DNA of 18,084 bases, taken from Cerioporus squamosus. Taxonomy: Eukaryota; Basidiomycota; Agaricomycetes; Polyporales; Polyporaceae. The translations under genes were made by a program, and so were the position numbers. The notes under the pieces were generated by a model. It saw nothing but the letters and a program-made list of their open reading frames with translations. It was not told the origin of the DNA and searched no databases. The stretch is from positions 1 to 18,084 of the forward strand of contig JABYQS010000570.1 of assembly GCA_022592435.1 (NCBI GenBank). Reading direction: 5' to 3'. Positions 1 to 9,642 of the stretch are shown here, piece by piece. The stretch's first letter is position 1, and the number at the start of each line of letters is the position of its first letter.

Positions 1-62
1 CACCACAACTGTACGAGTAACGAATCGAGAACATCAGACAACCTCCCGGTGTTTGCATTTCC

Positions 63-1784
63 TCAGAAGTGACCGATGATCTTGTTAGGCTGGTACGGCT
101 CCTCGAGGTACTTCACCTCCTCCTCAGTGAGGGTGACGTCGAGGCAGCCTTGTATCCATAGTAAGCACCCGTATCTCATCTGCAAGAGAGAGAGGGCTGA
201 GACACTCACCAATGATGTCTACGAGATTGGAAAGACTCGTCGTCCCGATGATTGGGGCCGTCACTCCGGGCTTCGTGAGCATCCACGCCAACGAGATTTG
301 CGCCATGCTGACGCCCTTCTTCTTCGCGATCTCGTCAACCCTGAATGCCCAGTCCTCAGTCGAAGGCCGAAATGCTACGAACACACAAGAGCGCACCTTG
401 TCGTGAGAGCTTCCAAGAAGGGAATTTCAAACGTTGAGGAGTACCGGTCCGTCTTACCACGCAGCGTCGCGTCCCGGACTGTTCGCGTGAGCATGCCTCG
501 TCCGAGAGGGGACCAAGGGATCGAACCGACGCCGAACATCTGAGCCATGACTCTGCGTGAGCTGCCCGTCGCTCAACAGGGTCCGGGGTCCTCACCTTGA
601 GCGTCGGGAACATCTCGCGCTCCTCTTCGCGGTACATCAAGCTGTAATGATTCTGCATGGAGACAAAGGGCGTGAGGTTGTGCGTGATGGCGTAATCTGC
701 GATATGTTAGGGTCAGGTAGGGCTTTGTTCGAGAGTTTGACACAGGCGACGTACTCTGCATGGCGTGGACTGGATCAAGGGCCATCAATTCGATATCCTT
801 CAGATCCCCGAGCGGCGCGACTCACATTGATACGCCCAGCATGAGCTCATCCCGATGTACCGAACCCAACCGGCCTTGACGACGTCATGGAGGGCTTGCA
901 TCTGAGCCGCAGAGTCAGCTGGAAGCGCCTATATGCGCATAAACAAGACGCACCGTCTCCTCAATCGGCGTGTCAGGGTCGAAGCGATGACCTGTCCAAC
1001 TAGTCAGCGACGGAACCCCCATCGAAAGCTTGTCTAAACACGCACATTGGAGAAGGTCGATGTAGTCGACCTGCAGGCGCTTGAGGCTAGCCTGAACTGA
1101 CTCGAAGATATGCTACGAGACTCTGTGAACAATCGGTCGGGGAATGCATAGACACCGGAGGTGCGCACCTTGCGGTTAAGTCCCTTCTGGTTGATTACGC
1201 CGAGCTCTTCAGGCGTCTTTCCCGTAGCCCACAGGTTCGTACCGTACTCCTTCAGGACAGGACTGTAGAGCTGAGGAGACGATCAGTGACAGCTCGCGAG
1301 TCTCTACTGTAATAGAGAGGCTGTACCTTCGTCATGATGACGAGCTCATCGCGGGGCAGTTCCAACTTCTTGATGGCGTTACCGAGAATGATTTCGGAGA
1401 GGCCATTCGAATACACCTGAGGAGCAATGTTGATGAGGATGTGCGGAATGGTCAGATGAGAATGTACTCACGTTCGCGGTGTCGAAGGTTTGGATGCCAT
1501 GGTCGTATCTGCAATGATAAGGTTCACATCAGCAGCAGATCGGCCACTGTAAGTTCACGCAAATCACATACGCGAACTTGATGTGCTTGATCGCCTCTTC
1601 CTCGGGAAGCACCCAGCTCTGCCACTCTGGAGAGCCGTAGGACATGCATCCAAGGATGATCCGCGACACCTTCAGCCCAGAGTTCCCCAGACGAACTGCC
1701 ACACATCAAACCTGTTAGCAGTGCAGCCCGACAACGGCAGCGGAAGCGGTGGTACTACGCACCATACTGCATCTTCGGTGCCAT
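63..1784 (-). CDS. Aldo-keto reductase 1 of a tandem trio (13 exons, 343 aa)
   Basis: This is a soluble NADPH-dependent aldo-keto reductase, expected to reduce aldehydes or ketones in the cytosol. Exons read 5'->3': 1763-1784, 1572-1695, 1472-1508, 1327-1416, 1169-1270, 1046-1112, 954-991, 826-901, 755-769, 596-696, 397-539, 210-340, 63-148. They sum to 1032 nt and stay in frame. The (beta/alpha)8 family marks are all present: FDTAN (D58), VYSNG (Y63), VIMTK (K91) and LLQCHRFD (H149) give the catalytic tetrad; [36 protein letters not shown] and [11 protein letters not shown] form the core and the cofactor end. The length fits the family. It most resembles the YajO / versiconal-hemiacetal-acetate-reductase-like branch of fungal AKRs. 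The start gives MAPKMQYVRLG, which matches the paralogs. Unlike its two neighbours it has no intron in the 143-nt exon 11. The natural substrate cannot be read from sequence. Confidence 0.93.
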
Positions 1785-1846
1785 CGTGTGAAACTTTTTG
1801 TGCGGATGGAGTTCGCACCGACGGGTGACGTTCCCAGTTGCAGGTC

Positions 1847-1853
1847 TATATAT
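1847..1853 (-). promoter_or_regulatory. TATA box of AKR1
   Basis: A TATATA element on the minus strand lies about 63 bp before the AKR1 start codon. The same element stands before the other two paralogs, which supports its role. Confidence 0.55.
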
Positions 1854-2754
1854 GCTCAGAGTCTCGAGCGGCTGGGAACGGGATATGTAGGTCAGTCAAA
1901 TTCAGCTGACAACGTCAATGGCTACGAGCGCGGACGGATAACCCACGCACCCTTCGAGCATTGAGTCTGAGAAGATCTCAGATACGTGGGTAGGTCTTCT
2001 TCGCGCGCAGTGGGACGTGCTCAGCGTCCGTCCGCTTGCATGCTGCTATCTTGATCCATTTTGCCGATCTTCCGTATCGACTTTCCAAGCAGGATACGCT
2101 CAGCAGACTGTTGCAGCAGTAAGTTGCCAGGGAGAAAAGGCCAGGGGAAACGGACAGACCTACCTGCCGGACCGGAAAACAAGGTTTCGTCGGCATCGGT
2201 GGGAACGCGGCGTCCCGCCAGCGCCGCCGGAGGTACCTCCCTGCACACGCTGTGTTCTATTCTGACGTAGTGAGCGCAATGACATATACGCCGGTCGGGA
2301 TAGCGGCTGTTACCACGCTTAAACGTCAGTTTTGGCACGCTTGGGACTAAATACTAGTAAGACTGCTCGTGCTTACCGGAATGTGTGATGCGCGCGGGCT
2401 TCGTGGGCTCAGATTCGTCCTTCCTCAGCGCTCAGCCTTACCGGGCCCCAGAACAGATCGTGAAGATCGCAGCTGGCCAGTCTTTGGGACTCCGAGGCAT
2501 GCCATATGACGATGGTGGTGGTCAAAGACTGGTCAAAGTCCAACCAGGCGCCCCGGGCCGGTATGGGGTCCTTCTAGGCACAGTGCCTCTTTTGGGCATT
2601 TTGATGGGGCTCTTGGCAAACAAAGCCAAACTCGTCCTACGGACTGCTTGAAGACCCACATGACGGCCGACTCATGTCAGAACGCAAAAAAAATTGATTG
2701 CATCAACTCGTTTGGCATCTAACCAGTGGTACATAGTAGGCTTCACTTCACGGT
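1854..2754. other. Intergenic stretch between AKR1 and AKR2
   Basis: This stretch is AKR1 upstream DNA plus AKR2 downstream DNA. Reading frames of 60-105 codons exist on both strands, but none shows a known motif or a consistent splice pattern. A plus-strand frame at 2385-2651 ends in a hydrophobic stretch (GTVPLLGILMGLL) and has no recognisable homology. I see no gene here. Confidence 0.4.
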
Positions 2755-4569
2755 TCAAGAATGACCGAAGATGGGGACAGGCACATAGGGTTCCTCGAGA
2801 GAGCGTATTTCTTCGTCGGTCAGCTTAACATCAACGCTGCCTAGATAAAGAGTCAATCAAAGTCTGGTAGCACATAGAGACAAAGCAGCTCGCCTATGAG
2901 GTCCTGGAGCTTCTCCAGACTGGTAGGGCCGACAATCGGCGCGGTTACACCTTCCTTGTGCATCAGCCAGGCCAGACTGATTTGCGCCATGCTGACGCCC
3001 TTCTTCTTCGCAAGTTCCTCAACGCTATAGCGCGCGCAATGGTAAGTATCAGTCTCGACGGAAGGTCAGAAGAGGCATCACGACGAAACACGCACCGATC
3101 AACGATGGGCTGCGTAGCGGCGTTCTTGTACTTCTCGAGAGAACTGTGCCACAGGTCGTGAGCTCAGCTCATTCAGAAATGTCGCCAGTATTGATCAGCT
3201 ACTCACGAGTCTCCCTTACCCCTAACAGTGGCGGCCTGCGCACTCAGTGGGCGGGTGAGCAAGCCCTTGGCAAGAGGGGACCAAGGGATGGACCCGACGC
3301 CCAACATCTGTAACCCAAGTAAGTGAACTCCTCGTAGGCTTCGGGAGATGGTCGCACACCTTGAGAGTAGGGAACATCTCGCGCTCTTCTTCACGGTACA
3401 GAAGGTTGTAGTGGTTCTGCATGGAGATGAACGGGGTGAGGTTATTCTTGATCGCATAATCTGTGTGTCATTGTCAGCTTGACGTCGCCGCGAGACAGTT
3501 CGAAATGAGCTCACTCTGCATAGCCTGAACTGTGTATAGACCTCTCTTTAGCATACGCGGACAACAGAGACATATACGTGCGACGCACATTGGTAGGCCC
3601 AGCAGGAGCTCATGCCGATGTACCGAACATAGCCCGCTTGGATGACGTCGTGAAGAGCGCGCATCTAGGCCACGAGGTAAGTTCTCCTTAACGACGAGCT
3701 AGACAAGGAGCGCACCGTCTCCTCAATCGAGGTAGTAGGGTCGAAGCGGTGGCCTGAGAGAAGGTGAGCGACGAGCGATATAGGCAGGGAGGGGAGGAGA
3801 AGACCCACACTGCAGGACGTCGATGTAGTCCAGCTGCATCCGCGCGAGGGCAGCCTTGACCGCGTCAAAGATGTACTGCGACCACAGTCAGCATACAGCC
3901 GGGCCGATGTCCTCAAAGAGGCTGTAAGCCGACTAACCTTGCGGTTGAGGCCGCGTTGGTTGACAATCCCGTTACGCTCGGGATCCGCGTACTTCTTGTG
4001 TGCGTTGGGGTCGTCAAGCGGGACGAACGGAAGACCGATCTGACGGTACAAACATGGGTCAGTGCGTTAGGGAGCGGCAGTGACGGTCCGCCTACCTTCG
4101 TCATGATGACGAGCTCCTCTCGCGGAAGGTTCAGGTTCCGGATGGCGTTGCCGAGGTACTTCTCAGCCAAACCCATTGAGTAGATCTGCATCTTCTGGTC
4201 AGCACTCGTCAGGGCGTCCACCGCGTGAGCGACTCACGTTGGCAGTGTCGAAGGTCTGTATTCCGTGCTCGTAGCTGCGAGAATGTCGTTAAGTGAGAAA
4301 GTGAAACTATGCGGGAAATACTTGAGTGACAACTTACGCGAGCTTAACTTGAGCGGTGGCAGCCTCCTCGTCAATGGTGGCCCAAGGGAGGAACTTAGGG
4401 TTGCCCCAAAGCGCCGTGCCGAGGATGATCTTCGACACCTTGAGACCTGAGTTCCCAAGGCGCACTGCGACAACGGAGAGCCAGGACAAGCCGTCAGCAT
4501 GGAACCACACAGGGGGAGGCGTCGGACGAAGTACTGACCGTACTTCATCTTGTTCGCGACTATGGACAT
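2755..4569 (-). CDS. Aldo-keto reductase 2 of a tandem trio (14 exons, 349 aa)
   Basis: A second NADPH-type aldo-keto reductase. Exons 5'->3': 4539-4569, 4338-4464, 4238-4274, 4096-4185, 3938-4039, 3809-3875, 3716-3753, 3589-3664, 3515-3529, 3360-3460, 3207-3307, 3096-3143, 2894-3024, 2755-2840; total 1050 nt, in frame. The tetrad is intact: FDTAN (D62), IYSMG (Y67), VIMTK (K95), LQCHRFD (H153). Other family blocks are [36 protein letters not shown] and GVTAPIVGPTS. The last intron (2841-2893) must start with GC, a GC-AG intron, since no GT fits. The intron at 3144-3206 was placed by comparison with AKR3: same position, same phase, same 48-nt exon after it. The start gives MSIVANKMKYVRLG. Residues 16-50 differ most from the paralogs (GTALWGNPKF instead of GCMSYG), which suggests a different substrate pocket. 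Confidence 0.92.
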
Positions 4570-4684
4570 CGTGTTGGGGTTCGAGAGCGAAAGCAGACGT
4601 CGTATGAGGGTACGAGGAGGTGGTGAGCGAAGAGAAGACAAGCCGCTGCTTGTTGTCTGTTAACCACTGGCAAGAGCGGCGTCA

Positions 4685-4691
4685 ATATATA
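4685..4691 (-). promoter_or_regulatory. TATA box of AKR2
   Basis: A TATATAT element on the minus strand lies about 116 bp before the AKR2 start codon. Its place matches the element before AKR3 (about 108 bp). Confidence 0.5.
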
Positions 4692-5422
4692 CGGCCGCTG
4701 GGTGCTCGGACGTCCAGTGGGTACTTGCCTTTTCGGTCTTGTGGGCTATCGGAAGCGCCGAGGCTACAACTCGCCGTCTGGCGATCCGACGTCAGTATTG
4801 AGCGAATGCTAAGTATCTGTGACGCGTCGGGGAGACTCGCAGAGGGCTTCGTGATTTCGTGGAGAGACAGTACGAGTTGTGACTTGCATGCTTGAGTGGT
4901 CAGGGTAGTCGAGTACTACGCAGTGACGCCTCTCGAGTCGTCTCAGGAGTTGGCAGCAGTATAAGGCTCGCCGAGTCGTCATTTCAGAAAACGCTCAGTC
5001 GACGCATATTGCGCCCATGAGCAATTAGTTCTATGCTCAAACATAGCAGGGTTAGTGACTGCACATGAAACCTGAAGCGACGGTGTACGTACCGGAGAGA
5101 GTCTGGTGGCACCTAGCGCTCGGACGGAGGTGTGGGTCAACGCCGCGGCAGGCTCCGGCAGGTTTCTACGGTATTCCATCCCTGGTTTCTCTGGCACCGC
5201 CCGCACGGCGCACGCATCTCGAGCGCACTTCTGGGCCTTATCACAAGCTTGCGATATCCAGAGAGCGTTGGATGTGAACTTCGATTGACTGCATTGTCTT
5301 CATGATAAAGAATACAAGGGATGCGGCTGCATTCGTCCCTCACTGGCAGACCTTCCTGTGCAACCTCAAGGCCGACTATCGTACACCGGTGGTTGTGTGC
5401 TTCATGAGTGCCCCAATTGCAC
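4692..5422. other. Intergenic stretch between AKR2 and AKR3
   Basis: This is upstream DNA of AKR2 followed by downstream DNA of AKR3. Several overlapping short frames occur on both strands, but they carry no domain, no coherent splice sites and no relation to the flanking genes. I see nothing else in it. Confidence 0.4.
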
Positions 5423-7153
5423 TCAAACATGGCCAGAGACTGGCAGCGGCTTGTACTCCTCCTCCAAGAACTTGACGTCCTCCTCGGACAGCTTTACGTC
5501 GAGCGCGCCGACCAAATCCTCGAGCTTCTCGAGGCTCGTGGTGCCGACGATGGGCGCGGTGACCCCAGGCTTCGAGAGGATCCACGCAAGAGAGATCTGC
5601 GCCATGCTCACGCCCTTGCGCTTGGAAAGCTCCTCGACGCTAAAATGGGACGAACGTCAGATGCTGCTTGGCTGACGAGGAAGTATCCCATTAGTGCGAG
5701 AACATACCGGTTCCTAATAGCTGGGACGATGTCGTTCCTGTGGCGCACCATCATCCTGCAGTCACGGCGGTCAGGTTCTGGTAGACGTCCTCGGAGGCAG
5801 CGAAGCCTACCTGTCGGAGTTCTCTCTGGTCGAGTCTTGGCCAGGAGGACGCGTGAGCAGGCCGCGGCCAAGAGGAGACCAGGGGATCGAGCCGACACCG
5901 AACAACTGGGGGTCCCCGTTTGAGCACATCGACATAATGGTACACGGTGTCAAGGGAGGCGCACCTTCAAGGTCGGGAACATCTCCCGCTCTTCCTCGCG
6001 GTAAATGAGACTGTAGTGGTTCTGCATGGAGATGAACGGCGTCAGGTTGTGTGTGACGGCGTAGTCTGCCAGGCCATTAGCGACATCGGACACATACTCC
6101 AGGTGACGGCGCACGTACTCTGCATCTGATGAACTGTGCGAGCAAATGTGAGACCAGAGCGGTTCACATGAGGCTTCGGAACAGACGATCCACTCACATT
6201 GGTAGGCATGGCACGAACTCATGCCGATGTATCGCACGTAGCCGGCCTTCACAACATCGTGCAGGGCTTGCATCTGGTAGCATCGTTAGCTGACATCGAG
6301 AGCTCTTTGCCTTGCATCACGCACCGTCTCCTCGATTGGCGTGGTGTAGTCAAATCGATGACCTGTTGATCCTAGTATGTCAGTGTCGTGATCTGGAGGA
6401 CATGAGGGCGGAAGACTTACACTGCAGGACATCAATATAGTCCAGTTGAAGGCGCTTCAGACTAGCCTTGACAGAGTCGAAGATATGCTACCGACAAGTC
6501 GCACTCCGTGAGACGCGTCGATAGGCACAGTGGGAGCATATCCTACCTTGCGATTAAGCCCATGCTGGTTGATGATGCCTGCGTCTTCCGGATTGGGTGG
6601 GATATGTACGCTAGGGTCCTTCGAGACCGGGAAGTACACCTGCGCAGTCGGACTATGAGCACGAATCGGACCTTAGGCTCAACCCCACGTCTCATACCTT
6701 CGTCAGGATGACGAGCTCGTCGCGAGGCAAGTTGTGCTCCTTGATCGCCTTCCCGAGAATGATCTCGGACTGCCCGTGTGAGTACACCTGAAAGATAGCG
6801 CGCATCAGTATCGCCGATAGTCCACATGTGCCTTCAGAGCACTCACGTTTGCAGTGTCGAACGTCGTAATCCCTTGGTCATACCTGCAAATAGGAGTGAG
6901 CAACACAACCCTGTGTCACGCCTTTGCTAGACGAAAGTATGCATACGCGAATTTGATATGCTTGATGGCTTCCTCCTCGGGAAGCACCCACGCGGACCAG
7001 CGAGGATCGCCGTAGGACATGCACCCCAAGATGATTCTTGATACCTTGAGCCCCGAATTCCCCAGACGAACTGCAGAAGTGCGTCAGATCACAACTACAC
7101 TTTCAGATTGGCTGTCGTCCATGCGTACCATATTCCATCTTCTTGCTAGCCAT
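5423..7153 (-). CDS. Aldo-keto reductase 3 of a tandem trio (13 exons, 341 aa)
   Basis: A third NADPH-type aldo-keto reductase, closer to AKR1 ([24 protein letters not shown]) than to AKR2. Exons 5'->3': 7129-7153, 6947-7070, 6847-6883, 6698-6787, 6547-6639, 6421-6487, 6325-6362, 6198-6273, 6119-6133, 5965-6065, 5811-5905, 5708-5755, 5423-5639; total 1026 nt, in frame. The tetrad is D59 (FDTAN), Y64 (VYSHG), K92 (VILTK) and H147 (LQCHRFD). It has lost the last intron that AKR1 and AKR2 keep, so the final exon runs straight through DLVGALDVKLSEED. It keeps the exon-11 intron that AKR1 lacks. The exon after the catalytic Lys is 93 nt instead of 102 and very different in sequence, which points to an altered substrate loop. 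The start gives MASKKMEYVRLG. Function beyond carbonyl reduction is unknown. Confidence 0.93.
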
Positions 7154-7260
7154 GGTGTCGTGTGGTCCTGAAGGATGCGAGGGATAGATGGCTGCGGCCG
7201 ACTTCAACGTGAGAGGCAACGGTGCAGCAGCAGTCCCAGCTGCCATGTTCACGCAGCGCG

Positions 7261-7267
7261 TATATAT
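7261..7267 (-). promoter_or_regulatory. TATA box of AKR3
   Basis: A TATATA element on the minus strand lies about 108 bp before the AKR3 start codon, followed by a pyrimidine-poor leader. Confidence 0.5.
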
Positions 7268-7750
7268 CTGCTTGTCTCCTCGTCACCTGAACCCCGAAAT
7301 AGCACAGAACCGCGCTCACTCACGCCTCTTTCGTATCATGTATGATGATGTATCCATAGGCTAAAGCCCGATCGGCCAACCCGTTCTCCATTCACCGGGC
7401 TTTCCAGTGTGCACTTCTGAGGTGCGTCGCAGTTCTTGTTGGAGCCGTCCACACAGGGCGTTGCAACACCTTGCTTCCCCAGGCCGCGGGCGTTGCAACG
7501 CCCGGAAAAGGCCGGAGCGCTCGCGGAAAAGCAATCCCGAGGAATCAGGCGCCGAACGCCGCGCGCAACAGGTGGTCCTTGCCGTATTCGAACACCCGCC
7601 CGCAGTTCGAGCAAAAAGGCGGCGCGGTTTACAACTGCGCCACCTGAGTATTTCTGAAGTTGCCCACAGGGTCATCAAGGCGTATGCTACACCCTCCTGC
7701 GAGCACACTAGTACGAGCGAGCGGCGACCCATGGACCGGCGCGGGGAGGG
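7268..7750. other. AKR3 upstream region with palindrome and degenerate tRNA-like block
   Basis: No gene is supported. The region holds a perfect 16-bp palindrome (7488-7503) with a partial copy at 7456-7467. At 7569-7646 a stretch framed by 7-bp inverted ends contains, on the minus strand, an A-box-like TGGCGCAGTTG and a TTCGAA core. Reading frames that cover it are extensions of the stop-free minisatellite to the right. Confidence 0.4.
7488..7503. repeat. Perfect 16-bp palindrome
   Basis: GGGCGTTGCAACGCCC is its own reverse complement. A 12-base copy (GGGCGTTGCAAC) lies 32 bp to the left at 7456-7467. It could be a dimeric factor site or a small cruciform; no function is shown. Confidence 0.6.
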
Positions 7751-8218
7751 CATGAGGGCGAGCGGGGAGACGAGGACGCAGAGGATGGCGAGCGGGCACA
7801 CGAGGGCGAGCGAGCAGACGAGGACGAGCGGGAGACGAGGGCGAGCGGGGAGACGAGGACGAGCGGGGAGACGAGGACGAGCGGGGAGACGAGGACGCAG
7901 AGGATGGCGAGCGGGCACACGAGGGCGAGCGAGCAGACGAGGACGAGCGGGGAGACGAGGGCGAGCGGGGAGACGAGGACGAGCGGGAGACGAGGACGAG
8001 CGGGGAGACGAGGACGAGCGGGGAGACGAGGACGAGCGGGGAGACGAGGACGAGCGGGAGACGAGGACGAGCGGGGAGACGAGGACGAGCGGGGAGACGA
8101 GGACGAGCGGGGAGACGAGGACGAGCGGGGAGACGAGGGCGAGCGGGGAGACGAGGACGAGCGGGGAGACGAGGACGAGCGGGGAGACGAGGACGGGCGG
8201 GGAGACGAGTTCGGGCGG
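7751..8218. repeat. 18-bp minisatellite with higher-order structure
   Basis: About 17 units of GGGGAGACGAGGACGAGC occur in tandem, with some 17-bp units (one G fewer) and A/G substitutions (GAGGGCGAGC). A longer variant segment beginning GAGGACGCAGAGGATGGCGA occurs twice, at 7772 and 7891, exactly 119 bp apart, so a block was duplicated as a unit. The plus strand is nearly free of T. Because the unit contains no stop in most frames, long open frames appear on both strands; the 17-bp units shift the frame, which argues against a conserved repeat protein. Confidence 0.92.
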
Positions 8219-8408
8219 ATAGGCGTACTGGGGGGGAGTGGAGGGCACCCGCGCTCAGCTGGAGGGTCGCGTGGGGCTGGACATGTGGAGAGACGAGTCC
8301 AGCAGGAGAGAGCTGGACGGGCGGGTATGTGGAGCACGAGCGGGGACAGGTCGCCGGGGCGTACAGGCCGTCTGGCGGATAGGCGTACTGCCGCGGAGTA
8401 GAGGGCAC
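8214..8408. repeat. Pair of direct repeats at a 160-bp offset
   Basis: GGCGGATAGGCGTACTG is found at 8214-8230 and again at 8374-8390. In both copies GAGGGCAC follows at the same distance (8241 and 8401), so a block of about 35-50 bp is duplicated at a 160-bp offset. The DNA between and after carries repeated AGCTGGACG-like and GGACGGGCGG words, a degenerate satellite that adjoins the minisatellite. Confidence 0.75.
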
Positions 8409-8489
8409 GCGCGGAGACCTGGACGGGCGGGGTGAGCTGGACGCTCGGGAACAGCTGGACGTACGTACTTCTGCAATATGGGAGCACAT

Positions 8490-9080
8490 ACATTCTGAGC
8501 CTTCCCGGGGGCAGCAACTTCAGGCCCGCGCGGTCAGCTAAGAGCTGTGCGAGCAGCGATATGGGGCAAGGACTCGGGTGACCACTCTCCCGGCCGCGCA
8601 CTCGCTCCTGTTCTCATGTCATCCACATTCGATACACGACGTACCTTGGAGGACCTGTCCGTGCTCGCACCCGCCCGCCCCACGGCCGCCCAGCTTCCCG
8701 CGTTCGGGTCCTATTCTCCGCCCGTGTCCTTGCCCTTTCCAAGTCCCTCGGGAGTCGATTTGTATGTCGACGTTGGGCCAGAGACGTTATTGGTGTTCAT
8801 GGCACGGTGGGGATGGCTGGCCAGATAGCCGTGTGCCAACAATGTCACTGGTATAGCGCAGGGTGCTCGAGTGGTGGTGGACAGGTGGCAAGGGTAGGTC
8901 GCCTGGCGCTCGCGACATGTCAGGTTTATCCGACATTGTCGGGCCGGCGGCAGCCAGCGTTTTTCCGTCCCGCGTATTTGGGACGATGTCGATCACCAGG
9001 CGATCGCGATAGTAGTAATAGCAATCTGGTACATGTTCAATGACATCACGCGTAGTATGGTCCAAGAAATCAGATCGTTC
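8490..9080. other. No gene recognised
   Basis: Short overlapping frames occur on both strands (for example 8547-8828 plus, 8787-9065 minus). None has a domain, and splice signals do not link them. The left end continues the satellite-like block; the right end is the 3' flank of the gene that stops at 9081. Confidence 0.4.
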
Positions 9081-9642
9081 TCAACTCGCCGGCTGGCTCT
9101 TCGGCACAAAGACAACGTCCTCCCAACCATACGTGTGCCTCAACGCGCGGGCAAGCCTGTTGAGTACGATCAACCAGCTGTTGGCGCGGCAATCAGAGCC
9201 ACTCACATGTCCTGGCGATCCTCGTCGAGCTTGCCGTTGCCAGACTTGCCATGAGGCTGCGCGTTCTGCGTCATCCTCTGGCAGGCTGACTCGCACATCC
9301 GAGGATACTCACCTGGTGCTGATGTACGGGTGGATGGTCGACCGCTTGAGTCTTCGTGAATTTGCGTGCCGACCCACCCCCTCCAGCAGATTCATATCCG
9401 AACCCCAACGCAGTCATCGCCTGTGGCCACGATCAGTCTCCTGTCAGCATTCTTCAGTCCTTTGGACGCCGACCTTCGTGAACTCTTTCCATGTCAGCAC
9501 GCGTCGGGCGCCGCGATGAGTCTTGAAGAGAGACTCGAATACCTGCATCCATGTCAACTTCGTGGGCCGGCATGATGTGCGACACGTACATAGAGGTGCT
9601 TCTCGGGTACTTCCACTCTCATTGTGAGTTGGCGAAGACGAG
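9081..9642 (-). CDS. 3' part of a gene with a conserved basidiomycete C-terminal domain
   Basis: Exons 5'->3': 9590-9642, 9474-9542, 9313-9420, 9207-9265 (or 9207-9277), 9081-9156, with phases that agree. The protein end reads RVEVPEKHLY, VFESLFKTHRG, VLTWKEFTKAMTALGFGYES, AGGGGSARKF, VHQHQ, LARALRHTYGWEDVVF. The order K-x2-VFxxLF / WxxFxxAMxxxGF / GGSA-x2-F / H-rich turn / YGW is one I know from the C-termini of many agaricomycete hypothetical proteins. The GF..GGSxxxF part recalls the HicA-type fold; that is inference only. The intron at 9157-9206 fits well. For the one before it, two in-frame acceptors 12 nt apart are possible. The 5' exons are not resolved; a Ser-rich open frame lies just upstream. 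Function unknown. Confidence 0.5.

Noticed and set aside
76..543. Plus-strand frame of 155 codons over the AKR1 3' end
   Set aside because: It is antisense to AKR1 exons and introns and has no domain; the minus strand explains the region fully.
3163..3219. Alternative AKR2 intron 3163-3219 using the GTAAGG donor
   Set aside because: It keeps the frame but gives a protein segment that does not line up with AKR3. The 3144-3206 intron gives the same position, phase and exon length as in AKR3.
7569..7646. A functional tRNA gene
   Set aside because: The T-stem cannot form (GGGTG against ACGGC), position 8 is not T under the only good acceptor stem, and the anticodon loop would need an odd insert. 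It is kept only as a possible degenerate element.
7361..8601. Long open frames (270-297 codons) over the minisatellite on both strands, encoding Arg/Gly/Asp/Glu- or Ser/Pro/Arg-rich repeats
   Set aside because: They arise because the 18-bp unit lacks stops in most frames. Indels of one base within units shift the frame, and no start context, flanking domain or splice pattern supports a protein.
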